A stretch of 64,000 nucleotides of DNA from Nocardioides piscis (GTDB lineage Bacteria > Actinomycetota > Actinomycetes > Propionibacteriales > Nocardioidaceae), in NCBI RefSeq assembly GCF_011300215.1, contig NZ_CP049866.1:1488001-1552000 (forward strand), given 5' to 3'. Of this stretch, positions 34,687-44,319 are shown piece after piece. A model generated the notes under the pieces. It ran no database searches. It was not told the DNA's origin and saw only the letters and a list, made by a program, of their open reading frames with translations. Position 1 is the first letter of the stretch, and each line of letters starts with the position of its first letter. The position numbers were made by a program, and so were the translations under genes.

Positions 34687-35355
34687 ATGGCAGGCGGGGC
34701 TCGCGGCCGGATGACCGCGGGCCTCGTCGTGGTGTCCGTCGTCCTCCTGCTGGCCGTCTCCGGGCTCGCGGGGCTGCTGGTGGTGAGGTTGACCGATCGG
34801 GACCCCCAGGTCGCCATCGACGCGGCAGCGCCGGCCTCGGTGCCGGGAACCACGCAGGAGCTCGACCAGCGCACCGACCCGCGGCCGACGGTCGATCCCG
34901 CTCGAGGGAGGCCACTGCGCATCGAGGTGCCGAGCCTCGGGATCGACGCCCAGGTGGTGGCAGTCGGCCTCGAGGACGATGTGCTGGTGCCTCCGTCCGA
35001 CCCCACCCTGGTCGGCTGGTGGCGCGACGGCGCGGTCGCGGGCGTCGCGCGCGGGACGACCTTGCTCGCGGGCCACACCTACAGCGCGGGTGATGGTGTC
35101 TTCGACGACCTGGGACTGCTCGAGCAGGGCGACCGGTTCACCGTCACCACGACGCGAGGCCGGATCCCCTATCGGGTGGAGGCGGTGCGTGGCTACACCA
35201 AGGACCAGCTCGCCGAGGTGGCCGAGCGCCTGTTCAGCCAGACCGTGGTCGGACAGGCAGTGCTCACCACCTGCACCGACTACCGAGCCGGCGGCTATCA
35301 CGCCAACATCGTCGTGGTCGCCCACCCGACCCGCCAGCAGCTGACCGACCCGTGA
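34687..35355 (+). CDS. Class F sortase-like protein
   Basis: A 222-residue membrane-anchored transpeptidase. One signal-anchor helix (11-33) precedes the sortase barrel (75-218). The catalytic His130 is in LLAGHTYSAGDGVFDDL and Cys196 in LTTCTDYRAGGYHANIVV. The catalytic arginine, usually in a YRxN motif before the last strand, is not in place: the motif reads YHAN, and the nearest arginine is Arg200, four residues after the cysteine. It should attach the preceding surface protein to the wall or an anchor. It is the second gene of a two-gene unit. Confidence 0.82.
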   Translation: MAGGARGRMTAGLVVVSVVLLLAVSGLAGLLVVRLTDRDPQVAIDAAAPASVPGTTQELDQRTDPRPTVDPARGRPLRIEVPSLGIDAQVVAVGLEDDVLVPPSDPTLVGWWRDGAVAGVARGTTLLAGHTYSAGDGVFDDLGLLEQGDRFTVTTTRGRIPYRVEAVRGYTKDQLAEVAERLFSQTVVGQAVLTTCTDYRAGGYHANIVVVAHPTRQQLTDP

Positions 35356-35419
35356 GGTGAGTGAGTGAGGGTTTTCCTCCCCGAAACACGAGGAGACACC
35401 TGCGACAACATCGACTTCC

Positions 35420-35425
35420 TACGGT
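35420..35425 (+). promoter_or_regulatory. -10 element of leaderless nirB mRNA
   Basis: TACGGT ends 6 nt before the nirB ATG at 35432, within CTTCCTACGGT, which is also found before narK. A GAAAC lies about 30 bp upstream, as at narK, and no good -35 is seen, so an activator is likely. Confidence 0.5.
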
Positions 35426-35431
35426 CGTCGC

Positions 35432-38059
35432 ATGACCCACCTGCGCCCCACCCTCGTCGTCGTCGGCCACGGCATGGTCGGCCACCGCTTCGTCCAGGCA
35501 GCCATCGAGCGCGGTCTGACCGAGACCCACGACGTCGTCGTCCTGGGCGAGGAGCCGCGCCCGGCCTACGACCGCGTCGCGCTGACCAGCTTCTTCGCGG
35601 CCGAGAGCGCCGACGAGCTGTCGCTGCTCCCCGAAGGGAACTATCCCGACCCGCGGGTCCGGCTCGTCCTCGATGCCGCCGTCACCGAGATCGACCGGGC
35701 CGCCCGGACGGTCACCTACGTCTCACCGGCGCTGCGGCTCTCGTCCGAGCCGCTCGCCGACCCCGGTGAGGTGCAGCTCCTCCACTACGACGTCCTCGTC
35801 CTGGCGACCGGCGCAGCCCCGTTCGTCCCGCCTGTCCCCGGCAGGGAGCTGGAGAACGTCTTCGTCTATCGCACGATCGAGGACCTCGAGGCGATCCGGG
35901 AGGCTTCCCGGGAGGCGACGGCCGGCGCAGTGATCGGCGGAGGCCTGCTGGGCCTGGAGGCGGCCAACGCGCTGCACCAGCTCGGCGTCGAGACGCACGT
36001 GGTCGAGATGGCGCCGCGGCTGATGGCGGTTCAGATCGACGAGGCCGGCGGCGCCACGCTCAAGCGGCACGTCGAGCAACTCGGGCTGAGCGTCCACACC
36101 GGGGTGATGACCGAGCTGATCGACGGCGACGCCGACGGCAAGGTCAGCGGGCTCAGGTTCCGCGACAGGCCACAGCCCCTCGACGTCGAGATCGTCGTCT
36201 TCTCCGCAGGCATCCGGCCGCGCGACGCGCTGGCCCGCGAGTGCGGCCTCGACCTCGCCGAGCGGGGCGGGATCCTGGTCGACGAGCAGTGCCGGACCTC
36301 GGACGCCAGCATCTTCGCCATCGGCGAGTGCGCCGCCCCGGACGGACGGATGTATGGCCTCGTCGCCCCCGGCTACTCGATGGCCGAGGTGGTCGTCGAC
36401 ACCCTCCTCGACGGACCGGGCGCGTTCACCGGCGCCGACATGTCGACCAAGCTCAAGCTGCTGGGAGTCGACGTCGCCAGCTTCGGGGACGCGTTCGCGA
36501 CCACCGAGGGCTCGCTCGAGCTCGTCTATTCCGATGCGGTCGCCGGCATCTACAAGAAGCTGGTCGTCGCCGAGTCCGACGCCGGCGACGGGGGCTTCGT
36601 GCTGCTCGGCGGGGTGCTCGTCGGTGACGCATCGGCGTACGGCGTCCTGCGGCCCATGGTCGCCAGCGGGCTCACCCTCCCCGACAACCCCGAGCAGCTC
36701 ATCCTGCCCGCGTCGAGCGGTGCCGCGCCGCTGGGGATGCCCGACGAGGCGCAGGTCTGCTCGTGCAACGACGTGACCAAGGGCCAGATCCTCACCGCCG
36801 TGCGCGAGGAGGGGTGTGAGGACGTCAAGAGCGTCAAGGCCTGCACGCGAGCCGGCAGCACCTGCGGCAGCTGCGTCAACGTCGTCAAGAACATCATCGA
36901 GGAGCACTTCGCCAGCGAGGGCAAGGTCGTCGACAGGGGCTTGTGCGAGCACTTCCGGCTCAGCCGACAAGAGCTCTACGACGTCGTGTCCGTGCACGGC
37001 TATCGCCGCTTCGACGACATCGTCGAGGCGCACGGCAGCGGTCGCGGCTGTGACATCTGCAAGCCGGCGATCGCGAGCATCCTGGCCAGCCAGTTCAACG
37101 GGCACGTCCTGGAGAAGGAGAATGCCCGCCTCCAGGACACCAACGACGCCTACCTCGCCAACATCCAGCGCAACGGCACCTACTCCGTCGTCCCGCGCAT
37201 CCCCGGTGGGGAGATCACCCCGGAGAAGCTGATCGTGATCGGCGAGGTCGCCCGCGACTTCAACCTCTACACCAAGATCACCGGCGGGCAGCGCATCGAC
37301 CTTTTCGGTGCCCGGATGGAGGAGCTGCCGGCGATCTGGAAGCGGCTCGTGGACGCCGGCTTCGAGTCCGGGCACGCCTACGGCAAGTCGCTGCGGACGG
37401 TGAAGTCCTGCGTCGGGTCGACCTGGTGCCGCTTCGGCGTCCAGGACAGCGTCGGCCTGGCGATCGCGCTCGAGCTGCGCTATCGCGGGCTCCGCAGCCC
37501 GCACAAGCTCAAGGGCGGGGTCAGCGGCTGTGCACGCGAGTGCGCGGAGGCGCGCGGGAAGGACTTCGGGGTGATCGCCACCGAGAAGGGGTGGAACCTC
37601 TACGTCGGCGGCAACGGCGGCGCCGTACCGGCCCATGCCCGGCTCCTGGCCGGCGACCTCGACACCCAGACCCTGATCTCCTACCTCGACCGCTTCCTCA
37701 TGTACTACATCCGCACCGCCGACCGGCTGCAACGGACCTCGACCTGGATCGAGTCGCTGGACGGCGGTCTCGACCGGGTCCGGGAGGTGGTCGTGGACGA
37801 CTCGCTCGGGCTCGGTGCGGAGCTCGAGTCGGAGATGGAGCGTCACGTCGGGTCCTACTTCGACGAGTGGAAGGCGACGATCGAGGACCCGGAGAAGATG
37901 TCGCGGTTCGTCTCGTTCGTCAACGCCCCCGACACCCCCGACCCCTCCATCTCCTTCACCGAGGAGCGCGGCCAGATCCGTCCCGCGGAAGCCGGGGGAC
38001 CGGTCGTGCTCGCCACGACCATCCCCGTCGGCCCGGCCAGGTCGGCGGTGCTGGGATGA
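35432..38059 (+). CDS. nirB: Nitrite reductase [NAD(P)H] large subunit
   Basis: An 875-residue assimilatory nitrite reductase reducing nitrite to ammonium. The N-terminus holds FAD- and NAD-binding domains (VVVGHGMVGHRF; GAVIGGGLLGLEAANAL). The central BFD-like part has CSCNDVTKGQ...CTRAGSTCGSC, followed by a second cysteine pair. The C-terminal sulfite-reductase-type domain has siroheme-[4Fe-4S] ligands in SCVGSTWCRFG and KGGVSGCARECAEA. It overlaps nirD by 4 bp. It uses the nitrite produced by the nitrate reductase at 25.9 kb; the two operons are 6 kb apart. Confidence 0.97.
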   Translation: MTHLRPTLVVVGHGMVGHRFVQAAIERGLTETHDVVVLGEEPRPAYDRVALTSFFAAESADELSLLPEGNYPDPRVRLVLDAAVTEIDRAARTVTYVSPALRLSSEPLADPGEVQLLHYDVLVLATGAAPFVPPVPGRELENVFVYRTIEDLEAIREASREATAGAVIGGGLLGLEAANALHQLGVETHVVEMAPRLMAVQIDEAGGATLKRHVEQLGLSVHTGVMTELIDGDADGKVSGLRFRDRPQPLDVEIVVFSAGIRPRDALARECGLDLAERGGILVDEQCRTSDASIFAIGECAAPDGRMYGLVAPGYSMAEVVVDTLLDGPGAFTGADMSTKLKLLGVDVASFGDAFATTEGSLELVYSDAVAGIYKKLVVAESDAGDGGFVLLGGVLVGDASAYGVLRPMVASGLTLPDNPEQLILPASSGAAPLGMPDEAQVCSCNDVTKGQILTAVREEGCEDVKSVKACTRAGSTCGSCVNVVKNIIEEHFASEGKVVDRGLCEHFRLSRQELYDVVSVHGYRRFDDIVEAHGSGRGCDICKPAIASILASQFNGHVLEKENARLQDTNDAYLANIQRNGTYSVVPRIPGGEITPEKLIVIGEVARDFNLYTKITGGQRIDLFGARMEELPAIWKRLVDAGFESGHAYGKSLRTVKSCVGSTWCRFGVQDSVGLAIALELRYRGLRSPHKLKGGVSGCARECAEARGKDFGVIATEKGWNLYVGGNGGAVPAHARLLAGDLDTQTLISYLDRFLMYYIRTADRLQRTSTWIESLDGGLDRVREVVVDDSLGLGAELESEMERHVGSYFDEWKATIEDPEKMSRFVSFVNAPDTPDPSISFTEERGQIRPAEAGGPVVLATTIPVGPARSAVLG

Positions 38060-38409
38060 CCAGTCTCGACGCCATCTGGGAGAGGGTGTGTCCTGTGGAC
38101 GACCTCGAGCTGGAGCGCGGAGTCACTGCCCTCGTGCACGGACAGGCGCTGGCGATCTTCCGCACGCACGACGACGGCGTCTATGCCCTCGGCAACTACG
38201 ACCCGTTCGCCAAGGCGTCGGTGCTGGCTCGCGGCATCGTCGGCACCCGGGAGGGCGTGCCGTTCGTCGCCAGCCCGATGCACAAGCACGCCTTCGACCT
38301 GCGCACCGGCCGCTGCCTCGACGACGGCGACGTCTCCGTCCCCGCCTACGACGTGCTGATCCACGACGGCGCCGTCTTCGTCGGGGCGCGGCATCGCGAG
38401 GTGACATGA
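38056..38409 (+). CDS. nirD: Nitrite reductase small subunit NirD
   Basis: A 117-residue Rieske-like beta-barrel subunit of the cytoplasmic nitrite reductase. FRTHDDGVYALGNYDPF, VASPMHKHAFDLRTGRCLDD and PAYDVLIHDGAVFV are typical; the CxH pairs of true Rieske proteins are missing, as is normal for NirD. ATGA overlap with nirB and with the following gene indicates one transcript. Confidence 0.95.
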   Translation: MTSLDAIWERVCPVDDLELERGVTALVHGQALAIFRTHDDGVYALGNYDPFAKASVLARGIVGTREGVPFVASPMHKHAFDLRTGRCLDDGDVSVPAYDVLIHDGAVFVGARHREVT

Positions 38410-39524
38410 CAGGGGAGTCGCAGCCGCTGGCCGGCTATCGGATCGGCGTGACCGCCGCGCGCAAGGTCGAGGAGCAGATCGCGCTGCTCGAACGCCGCGG
38501 CGCCAAGGTGGAGTGGGCACCCGTGCTGTCCAGCGACCCCAACCAGGTCGACGACGCACAGCTGCGAGCCGCCACCGACTCCGTGCTCGCCGCCCCCATC
38601 GACATCTTCGTCGGCACGACCGGCGTCGGGATGAAGGCTTGGTTCGAGGCGGCCGAGGGGTGGGGCCTGCACGACGAGCTCGTGCGGGCCATCGCCTCGG
38701 CCGAGGTGCTGGCACGCGGGCCCAAGACCGTGGGTGCGCTGCGCAGGCGCGGCATCCGCGAGCTCTGGTCGCCCGACTCGGAGTGCTTCGAGGACGTGCT
38801 CGCGCACCTGCGGGGACGCGACCTCGTCGGGCAGCGCATCGTCGTACAAGAACACGGGCAGTCGCTGTCGGTCGTCGCGCACGCCCTGCAGCGCCAGGGC
38901 GCGCAGGTCGAGGTGGTCACCGTCTATCGCGTGGCGAGCGCGGAGGACCCCGAGCCGACGTTCCGGCTGGTGGACCTGATCGCCGAGCGCAAGCTGGACG
39001 CGGTGACCTTCACCTCCGCGCCTGCGGTGGCCGCGCTGATGTCGGTCGCCGAGGTGACCGGGCGGCGCGACGAGGTGGTGGCTGCCTTCCAGGCTGACGT
39101 GGTCGCGACCTGCGTCGGGCCGGTGACCGGGGCGGCCTTCGAGATGTGGGGCGTGCCGACGATCATGCCGGAGCGCTCGCGGCTGGCCGCGATGGTCAAG
39201 CTGGTCGAGACCGAGCTGCCGTCTCGCAGACAAGGTCTGTCGATCGACGTCGCCGGCCACGTGCTCCTGCTGCACGGGGACATGGTCCTGCTGGACGGCG
39301 TGGAGATCAGGCTCTCGCCCGCTCCGCTGGCCGTGCTGACGGCGCTGCTGGTCAACCCCGGCCACGTGGTGGCCCGGGCAGACCTGCTGGCCGTCCTGCC
39401 CAGCGGCACCGCCGGCTCGGAGCACGCCGTCGAGATGGCCGTCGCGCGCCTGCGGTCCGCGCTGGGCACCAAGGTCGTCCAGACCGTGGTCAAGCGGGGC
39501 TATCGGCTCGCAGTCCCGGGTTGA
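38406..39524 (+). CDS. Uroporphyrinogen-III synthase-like protein with winged-helix domain
   Basis: A 372-residue protein. Residues 1-265 form a HemD-type bilobed fold (IGVTAARKVEEQIALLERRGAKV; FTSAPAVAALMSVAE), and 285-370 an OmpR-type winged helix (LSPAPLAVLTALLVNPGHVVARADLLAVLP...AVEMAVARLRSAL...VVKRGYRL). The same architecture is found in Rv0260c of mycobacteria. Coupled to nirBD, it could aid siroheme supply or regulate nitrite assimilation (inference). It starts in an ATGA overlap, and its TGA lies in the left arm of the hairpin 39519-39551. Confidence 0.88.
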   Translation: MTGESQPLAGYRIGVTAARKVEEQIALLERRGAKVEWAPVLSSDPNQVDDAQLRAATDSVLAAPIDIFVGTTGVGMKAWFEAAEGWGLHDELVRAIASAEVLARGPKTVGALRRRGIRELWSPDSECFEDVLAHLRGRDLVGQRIVVQEHGQSLSVVAHALQRQGAQVEVVTVYRVASAEDPEPTFRLVDLIAERKLDAVTFTSAPAVAALMSVAEVTGRRDEVVAAFQADVVATCVGPVTGAAFEMWGVPTIMPERSRLAAMVKLVETELPSRRQGLSIDVAGHVLLLHGDMVLLDGVEIRLSPAPLAVLTALLVNPGHVVARADLLAVLPSGTAGSEHAVEMAVARLRSALGTKVVQTVVKRGYRLAVPG

Positions 39525-39551
39525 CCCGGCAGCAGATGTGCCGGGTCAACC
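39519..39551. terminator. Hairpin carrying the stop codons of two convergent genes
   Basis: GGTTGACCCGGCA (39519-39531) and TGCCGGGTCAACC (39539-39551) are a perfect 13-bp inverted repeat with a 7-nt loop. The TGA in one arm ends the HemD-like gene and the TGA on the opposite strand ends ispF. It shares the 12-mer GACCCGGCACAT (minus strand) with the repeats at 24158-24239. Confidence 0.8.
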
Positions 39552-40019
39552 GGTGACGAGCGCAGTGGCGATCGCGGCCACGCCCTCGCCCCGTCCGGTC
39601 AGGCCCAGACCGTCGGTGGTCGTGGCCGACACGCTCACCGGAGCACCGACGGCTGCAGACAGAGCCTCCTCGGCCAGCTGTCGGCGCGGGCCGAGCCGTG
39701 GCCGGTTGCCGATGACCTGGACGGCGACGTTGCCGATCTCGAAGCCGGCGGCGCGGACCCGCCGTGCCGCCTCGGCCAGGAGAGCCGCACCGGAGGCGCC
39801 GGCCCACTCGGGCTCGCTCGTCCCGAAGTGGCTGCCAAGGTCGCCGATCCCGGCAGCGGAGAACAGTGCGTCGCAGGCGGCGTGCGCCGCCACGTCAGCG
39901 TCGGAGTGACCCTCGAGCCCCTGCGGCTCGTCCGGCCAGGCGAGGCCCGCCAGGTGCATCGGAACGCCGTCGACCAGGCGGTGGACGTCGGTGCCGATGC
40001 CGATGCGGGGAAGGCTCAC
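39546..40019 (-). CDS. ispF: 2-C-methyl-D-erythritol 2,4-cyclodiphosphate synthase
   Basis: A 157-residue trimeric MEP-pathway enzyme. The zinc ligands are Asp11 and His13 in GIGTDVHRL plus the His of [25 protein letters not shown] and [20 protein letters not shown] complete the active site. The GTG at 40019 gives the standard length and has CATGAT 6 nt upstream; the frame is open to 40100. It is 15 kb from ispD, not adjacent as in many relatives. Divergent to the sulfite-oxidase-like gene. Confidence 0.95.
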   Translation of the reverse strand: MSLPRIGIGTDVHRLVDGVPMHLAGLAWPDEPQGLEGHSDADVAAHAACDALFSAAGIGDLGSHFGTSEPEWAGASGAALLAEAARRVRAAGFEIGNVAVQVIGNRPRLGPRRQLAEEALSAAVGAPVSVSATTTDGLGLTGRGEGVAAIATALVTG

Positions 40020-40053
40020 GAGCGCATCATGCCCGATCCGACACAATGGCCGA

Positions 40054-41577
40054 ATGCATGAGCAACCGGGTCGATGGGCGTTGGCGGGAGCCCTGACCAT
40101 GGTGGTCGGGCTCGCGACCAGCTATGCGGTGGCCATGGTGCTGACGATCCGCGAGTCACCCGTCGTCGCGGTGGCCGAGCTCATCATCCGGATCACGCCC
40201 GGAGCCGTGGCCGAGTGGCTGATCGACCTGGTGGGCCAGCTCGACAAGCCGCTGCTGCTCCTGGGCATCGTCGTGTTCCTCCTCGCCATGGGCGCCTTCG
40301 CCGGCGTGCTCGCTCGCACCAGCACTCTCAAGCCCCTGCTGGTGTGGCTGGTGCTCAGTGCGATCGGGACCGGCGCCGTCCTGGTCCAGCCGGGCGCCAA
40401 CGCGGTCGACGTGCTGCCGGTGGTGGTGGGCTTCGTGACCTGGGTGGTCGTGCTGTCGGCCGTGACCCAGCCCCTGGTCACCGCGCGGCAGCGCCCCGAG
40501 CTCGCCTCGCGGGAGCGACGGACGTTCCTGGTCGTCGCCGGTGTGATGGGGGTCGCGGCGATCGCGATCGCCGGGGCCGGCCGCTTCGTGGGGAGGGGGC
40601 GGCGGCATGTGGCGGAGAGCAGGCGGCTGCTCCGCCTCGAAGGGGTCACCCGCGAGCCGGCCCCCGCGGCGACCACGGTCGACCTGGTCGGCGTGTCACC
40701 GTGGCAGACCCCCAACGACGACTTCTACCTCATCCACACCGCCATCTCGGTCCCGACGATCGAGCCCAAGGACTGGTCGCTGCGCATCCACGGCCTCGTC
40801 GACCGCGAGGTCACCCTGTCCTTCGCCGACCTCGTCTCCCGCCGGCTCACGCAGGCCTGGATCACCCTCGGCTGCGTCAGCAACGAGGTCGGGAGCGACC
40901 TGATCGGCAACGCCTGGTGGAGCGGGGTCCGCATCGCCGACATCCTGGCCGAGGTCGGCCTGGACCCGTCCGCGGACTGCGTCCTGCAGACGTCCGAGGA
41001 CGGCTGGAACTGCGCGACGCCGCTGACCGCGCTGACCGATGACCGCAACGCCATGCTCGCGGTGGCCATGAACGGGCGCCCGTTGCCGATCGAGCACGGC
41101 TTCCCGGTCCGCACCGTGGTGCCCGGGCTCTATGGCTATGTCTCGGCCACCAAGTGGGTCGTCGACTTCGAGGTGACGCGCTTTCGTGACGTCGCGGCGT
41201 TCTGGACCCAGCGCGGCTGGTCGGAGCAGGGGCCGGTGAAGATCTCGTCGCGCATCGACGTCCCGGGCGACGGCGACGACGTCCCGGTCGGTGCGCTCGA
41301 CGTGGGCGGGGTGGCCTGGGCCCAGCACACCGGGATCGCCGGGGTCGAGGTCGCCGTCGACGGCGGCGAGTGGCAGCCGGCGACGCTGGGGGCCACGCCG
41401 ACCGACGACTCGTGGGTGCAGTGGCGGCTGCAGGTGGACCTCGAGGAGGGTGACCACGAGCTGCGGGTGCGCGCCATCGACAAGGACGGCCTGGAGCAGA
41501 CGGGCGTACGCCGAGACGTGCTGCCGGACGGCGCGACCGGGTGGCACACCATCCAGGTCGGCGCCGTCAGCGGTTGA
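40054..41577 (+). CDS. Membrane-anchored molybdopterin oxidoreductase (sulfite-oxidase-like)
   Basis: A 507-residue protein. The N-terminus carries about five hydrophobic helices (to residue 190), including [20 protein letters not shown], then an extracytoplasmic SUOX-type domain. [17 protein letters not shown] and the Mo-ligand Cys in [13 protein letters not shown] are visible, as is [18 protein letters not shown] beta-sandwich dimer domain with [23 protein letters not shown] ends the protein. Substrates may be oxidised sulfur or other oxo compounds; none is known. CACAAT is 6 nt before the ATG. It overlaps the convergent peptidase gene by 11 bp. Confidence 0.88.
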   Translation: MHEQPGRWALAGALTMVVGLATSYAVAMVLTIRESPVVAVAELIIRITPGAVAEWLIDLVGQLDKPLLLLGIVVFLLAMGAFAGVLARTSTLKPLLVWLVLSAIGTGAVLVQPGANAVDVLPVVVGFVTWVVVLSAVTQPLVTARQRPELASRERRTFLVVAGVMGVAAIAIAGAGRFVGRGRRHVAESRRLLRLEGVTREPAPAATTVDLVGVSPWQTPNDDFYLIHTAISVPTIEPKDWSLRIHGLVDREVTLSFADLVSRRLTQAWITLGCVSNEVGSDLIGNAWWSGVRIADILAEVGLDPSADCVLQTSEDGWNCATPLTALTDDRNAMLAVAMNGRPLPIEHGFPVRTVVPGLYGYVSATKWVVDFEVTRFRDVAAFWTQRGWSEQGPVKISSRIDVPGDGDDVPVGALDVGGVAWAQHTGIAGVEVAVDGGEWQPATLGATPTDDSWVQWRLQVDLEEGDHELRVRAIDKDGLEQTGVRRDVLPDGATGWHTIQVGAVSG

Positions 41578-42819
41578 TGACGTAGACGACCCCGCCGCTG
41601 GCGTTGATCCACACGTCCTCGAACTGGTCGCGGTCATAGACGCGGCGTACGGCGCTGTTGCTCGCCGCAGCCGGGTCGTTGACGATGACGTCGCCGTCCC
41701 GCTCGAAGCCGACGACCACCAGCAGGTGCCCGGCGCTCGACGAGATCGGCGCGCCGCTGAGCTGGCCCCTGCCGAAGGCGATGGAGGCGACCAGCGGAAC
41801 CCCGGCGGCGATGAAGTCCTCGGCGGCCCGGAGGTCGGTCAGCCGCGTGACGTAGGCGTCCCCGCGGTCAGGGTGCTGGCGTAGGCGGTGTTGAACGCCC
41901 AGTTGCCCGTGCCGTCGTAGGCGTGGTCGAAGACCAGGCGGGCGGTGTGGTCCACCTGCGGGTCGGCGTGTCCGGCGGTGATCGCGGGGAAGGGGCCGGG
42001 CTGGAGGCCGTAGTAGGCCAGCACCATGGCCGTCGAGGTGGGGGAGCACCAGGCCTCGCCACCGCCGCCCCACTGCGGGTAGTGGCCGGAGTGGGTCATC
42101 TGGGAGAAGGCCGGGACGTCGAGCGGCGGGGTGCCGGCGACCGCTCCCGGGACCGAGGTCGGGGTGTTGTTGCGGGGTGACAGCACGCTGGCCATGGCGC
42201 CGACGCGGTCGAGACGGACTGCCGGCCTGCTGGTGCGGTTGCGATAGAGGCGGACCCGGACCTGCCACTGGGTCAGCGGCGTCGCGGCCTGCCAGGTGTC
42301 GACGTTGACGGCCGCCAGGTCGTCGGACTGCCGGCCGAGGGAGCGCCGGGCCCGGGTCGGGTTGTCGAGGGACCACTCGGCCATCGAGTCCCAGCTCGAC
42401 AGCCGTCCGTCCGCTGCCTGTCCGCGAACCTGCACCTTCACCACCGAGTCGCCCTCGGTGACGGCCTCCCACGACGGGATGAGCTGGGTCAGCCCGAAGC
42501 CGGGCGCCGACCAGGGCGAGGTCCAGGTGCCGACCTGGTAGACGCGGCCGCCCAGCTTGCCGCGCCCGGGGCGCTTGGGCACGAGGGATCCCGCCTTGAC
42601 CCGCAGCCCCCTCAGCTCACCCGACCGCCACTGCGCCCCGGTCGACCACGAGGAGGTGGCGATGCTCGTGGGCGCCGCTCGTTCCCCCGTCTGGTTCGCG
42701 AGCGCCCCGGCGGAGGCCGGCGCGGCGGGGGTGAGGCAGATCAGGAGCGCGGCGCGGGTCGCGAGGGACAGGGCCGGGGGAAGGAGACGAGACACTCGTA
42801 GACGGTAACCCCGCGACAT
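41567..42819 (-). CDS. Secreted C39-like cysteine peptidase (apparent frameshift)
   Basis: A 417-residue secreted protein once one base is restored in the CCCC run 41860-41863. A signal peptide (MSRGYRLRVSRLLPPALSL... to about 38) is followed by a beta-rich N-terminal half and a C39-type papain-fold domain. The nucleophile is the Cys of GGEAWCSPTSTAMVLAYYG, the His lies in SSAGHLLVVVGF and a polar partner in IVNDPAAAS. Such peptidases act on envelope peptides; the target is unknown. The repaired frame joins NTAYASTLTAG to DAYVTRLTDL. It is divergent from cysS. Confidence 0.82.
41860..41863. other. Apparent frameshift site in C39-like peptidase
   Basis: CCCC (GGGG on the coding strand) is one base short of joining the two conserved halves of the peptidase domain; the catalytic His and Asp/Asn lie after the shift. 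Confidence 0.8.
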
Positions 42820-42876
42820 ACCACCTGTCCCAACAGTCACAGGAGTCGGGGAATCGAGCCTGCGGCACGCGGCCCC

Positions 42877-42882
42877 TAGACT
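42877..42882 (+). promoter_or_regulatory. -10 element of leaderless cysS mRNA
   Basis: TAGACT ends exactly 6 nt before the cysS GTG at 42889. Confidence 0.6.
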
Positions 42883-42888
42883 TGGCGG

Positions 42889-44319
42889 GTGACGCAGCAG
42901 CACACGAGCCGGCTCCGGCTCCACGACACCGCGACCCGAGAGGTCCGCGACTTCGTCCCCCTCGAGGAGGGGAAGGCGGGGATCTATGTCTGTGGACTGA
43001 CCGTGCAGTCCGAGCCCCACGTCGGCCACGTCCGGTCTGCCGTCAACTTCGACGTCCTGCGCCGCTGGCTCACCGCGAGCGGCTACGACGTCCACTTCAT
43101 CCGCAACGTCACCGACATCGACGACAAGATCCTCGCCAAGGCCGTCGAGCAGGGCCGGCCCTGGTACAACCTCGCCTACGACATGCACGCCGAGCTCACC
43201 CGCGCGCTGGCCGCGATCAACGTGCTCCCGCCGACCTACGAGCCCGGCGCGACCGGCACCATCCCCGAGATGGTCGACCTGATCGAGACGCTCATCGAGC
43301 GGGGACACGCCTATCCGGCCGACGACGCCTCGGGTGACGTCTATTTCGACGTGCGGTCGTGGCCCGCCTACGGCGAGCTCACGCGCCAGGGTCTCGACGA
43401 CATGGAACCGGCCGGCGACGCAGACCCTCGCGGCAAGCGCGACCCGCGCGACTTCGCCCTCTGGAAGGGCTACAAGTCCACCGAGCCCGAGTCGGCCGCC
43501 TGGCCGTCGCCCTGGGGACGGGGCCGTCCCGGCTGGCACATCGAGTGCTCGGCGATGGCGAGCAAGTATCTCGGTCCCGCCTTCGACATCCACGGCGGCG
43601 GCGTCGACCTGCGGTTCCCGCACCACGAGAACGAGCAGGCCCAGTCGCGGGCGGCGGGGATGCCGTTCGCGTCCTACTGGCTCCACAACGCCTGGATCAC
43701 GACGGCCGGCGAGAAGATGAGCAAGTCGCTCGGCAACTCCCTGCTCGTGCCCGAGGTGCTCAAGCGCGTGCGCGGCATCGAGCTGCGCTTCTACATGGTC
43801 TCGGCCCACTACCGCTCGCACGTCGAGTTCAGCTTCGAGGCCCTCGACGAGGCGGCCCAGGGCTTCCGCCGGATCGAGAACTTCCTCGAGCGCGCGGCCT
43901 CGACGCTCGGTGGCGAGGTGCCCCCGGGCGGCATGTTGTGCGCCGACTTCATCGCGGCCATGGACGACGACCTCGGCACCTCGGCAGCCGTCGCAGCGAT
44001 CCACGAGGTCGTGCGCGAGGGCAACAAGCTGCTGGGCGACGGGTCGAGCGCCGCCCTGCGGGGCAACGCGGCGTCCGTCCGCGCCATGCTCGACGTGCTG
44101 GGCCTCGACCCGGCAGACCAGGGCTGGGCCGCCACCGGTGGGGCCGACGACGAGAAGCTGCGGGGAGCGATCGACGTACTCATCGCCGCCATGCTCGAGG
44201 ACCGGGCCGCCGCGCGCGCCGACAAGGACTGGGCCAGGGCCGACGCGATCCGCGACCGCATCAAGGCTGCCGGCATCGAGATCGAAGACACGCCCTCCGG
44301 GCCGAAGTGGAGCATCTAA
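42889..44319 (+). CDS. cysS: Cysteinyl-tRNA synthetase
   Basis: A 476-residue class I aminoacyl-tRNA synthetase. The zinc/active-site Cys35 is in YVCGLTVQ, the HIGH motif reads HVGH (44-47), and [12 protein letters not shown] is the KMSKS loop. [14 protein letters not shown] and [11 protein letters not shown] supply other zinc ligands. The C-terminal helical domain is present. It is the longer CysS type rather than the MshC paralogue, which lacks the full anticodon region. Overlap with rlmB (TAATG) gives the usual actinobacterial cysS-rlmB pair. Confidence 0.96.
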   Translation: MTQQHTSRLRLHDTATREVRDFVPLEEGKAGIYVCGLTVQSEPHVGHVRSAVNFDVLRRWLTASGYDVHFIRNVTDIDDKILAKAVEQGRPWYNLAYDMHAELTRALAAINVLPPTYEPGATGTIPEMVDLIETLIERGHAYPADDASGDVYFDVRSWPAYGELTRQGLDDMEPAGDADPRGKRDPRDFALWKGYKSTEPESAAWPSPWGRGRPGWHIECSAMASKYLGPAFDIHGGGVDLRFPHHENEQAQSRAAGMPFASYWLHNAWITTAGEKMSKSLGNSLLVPEVLKRVRGIELRFYMVSAHYRSHVEFSFEALDEAAQGFRRIENFLERAASTLGGEVPPGGMLCADFIAAMDDDLGTSAAVAAIHEVVREGNKLLGDGSSAALRGNAASVRAMLDVLGLDPADQGWAATGGADDEKLRGAIDVLIAAMLEDRAAARADKDWARADAIRDRIKAAGIEIEDTPSGPKWSI

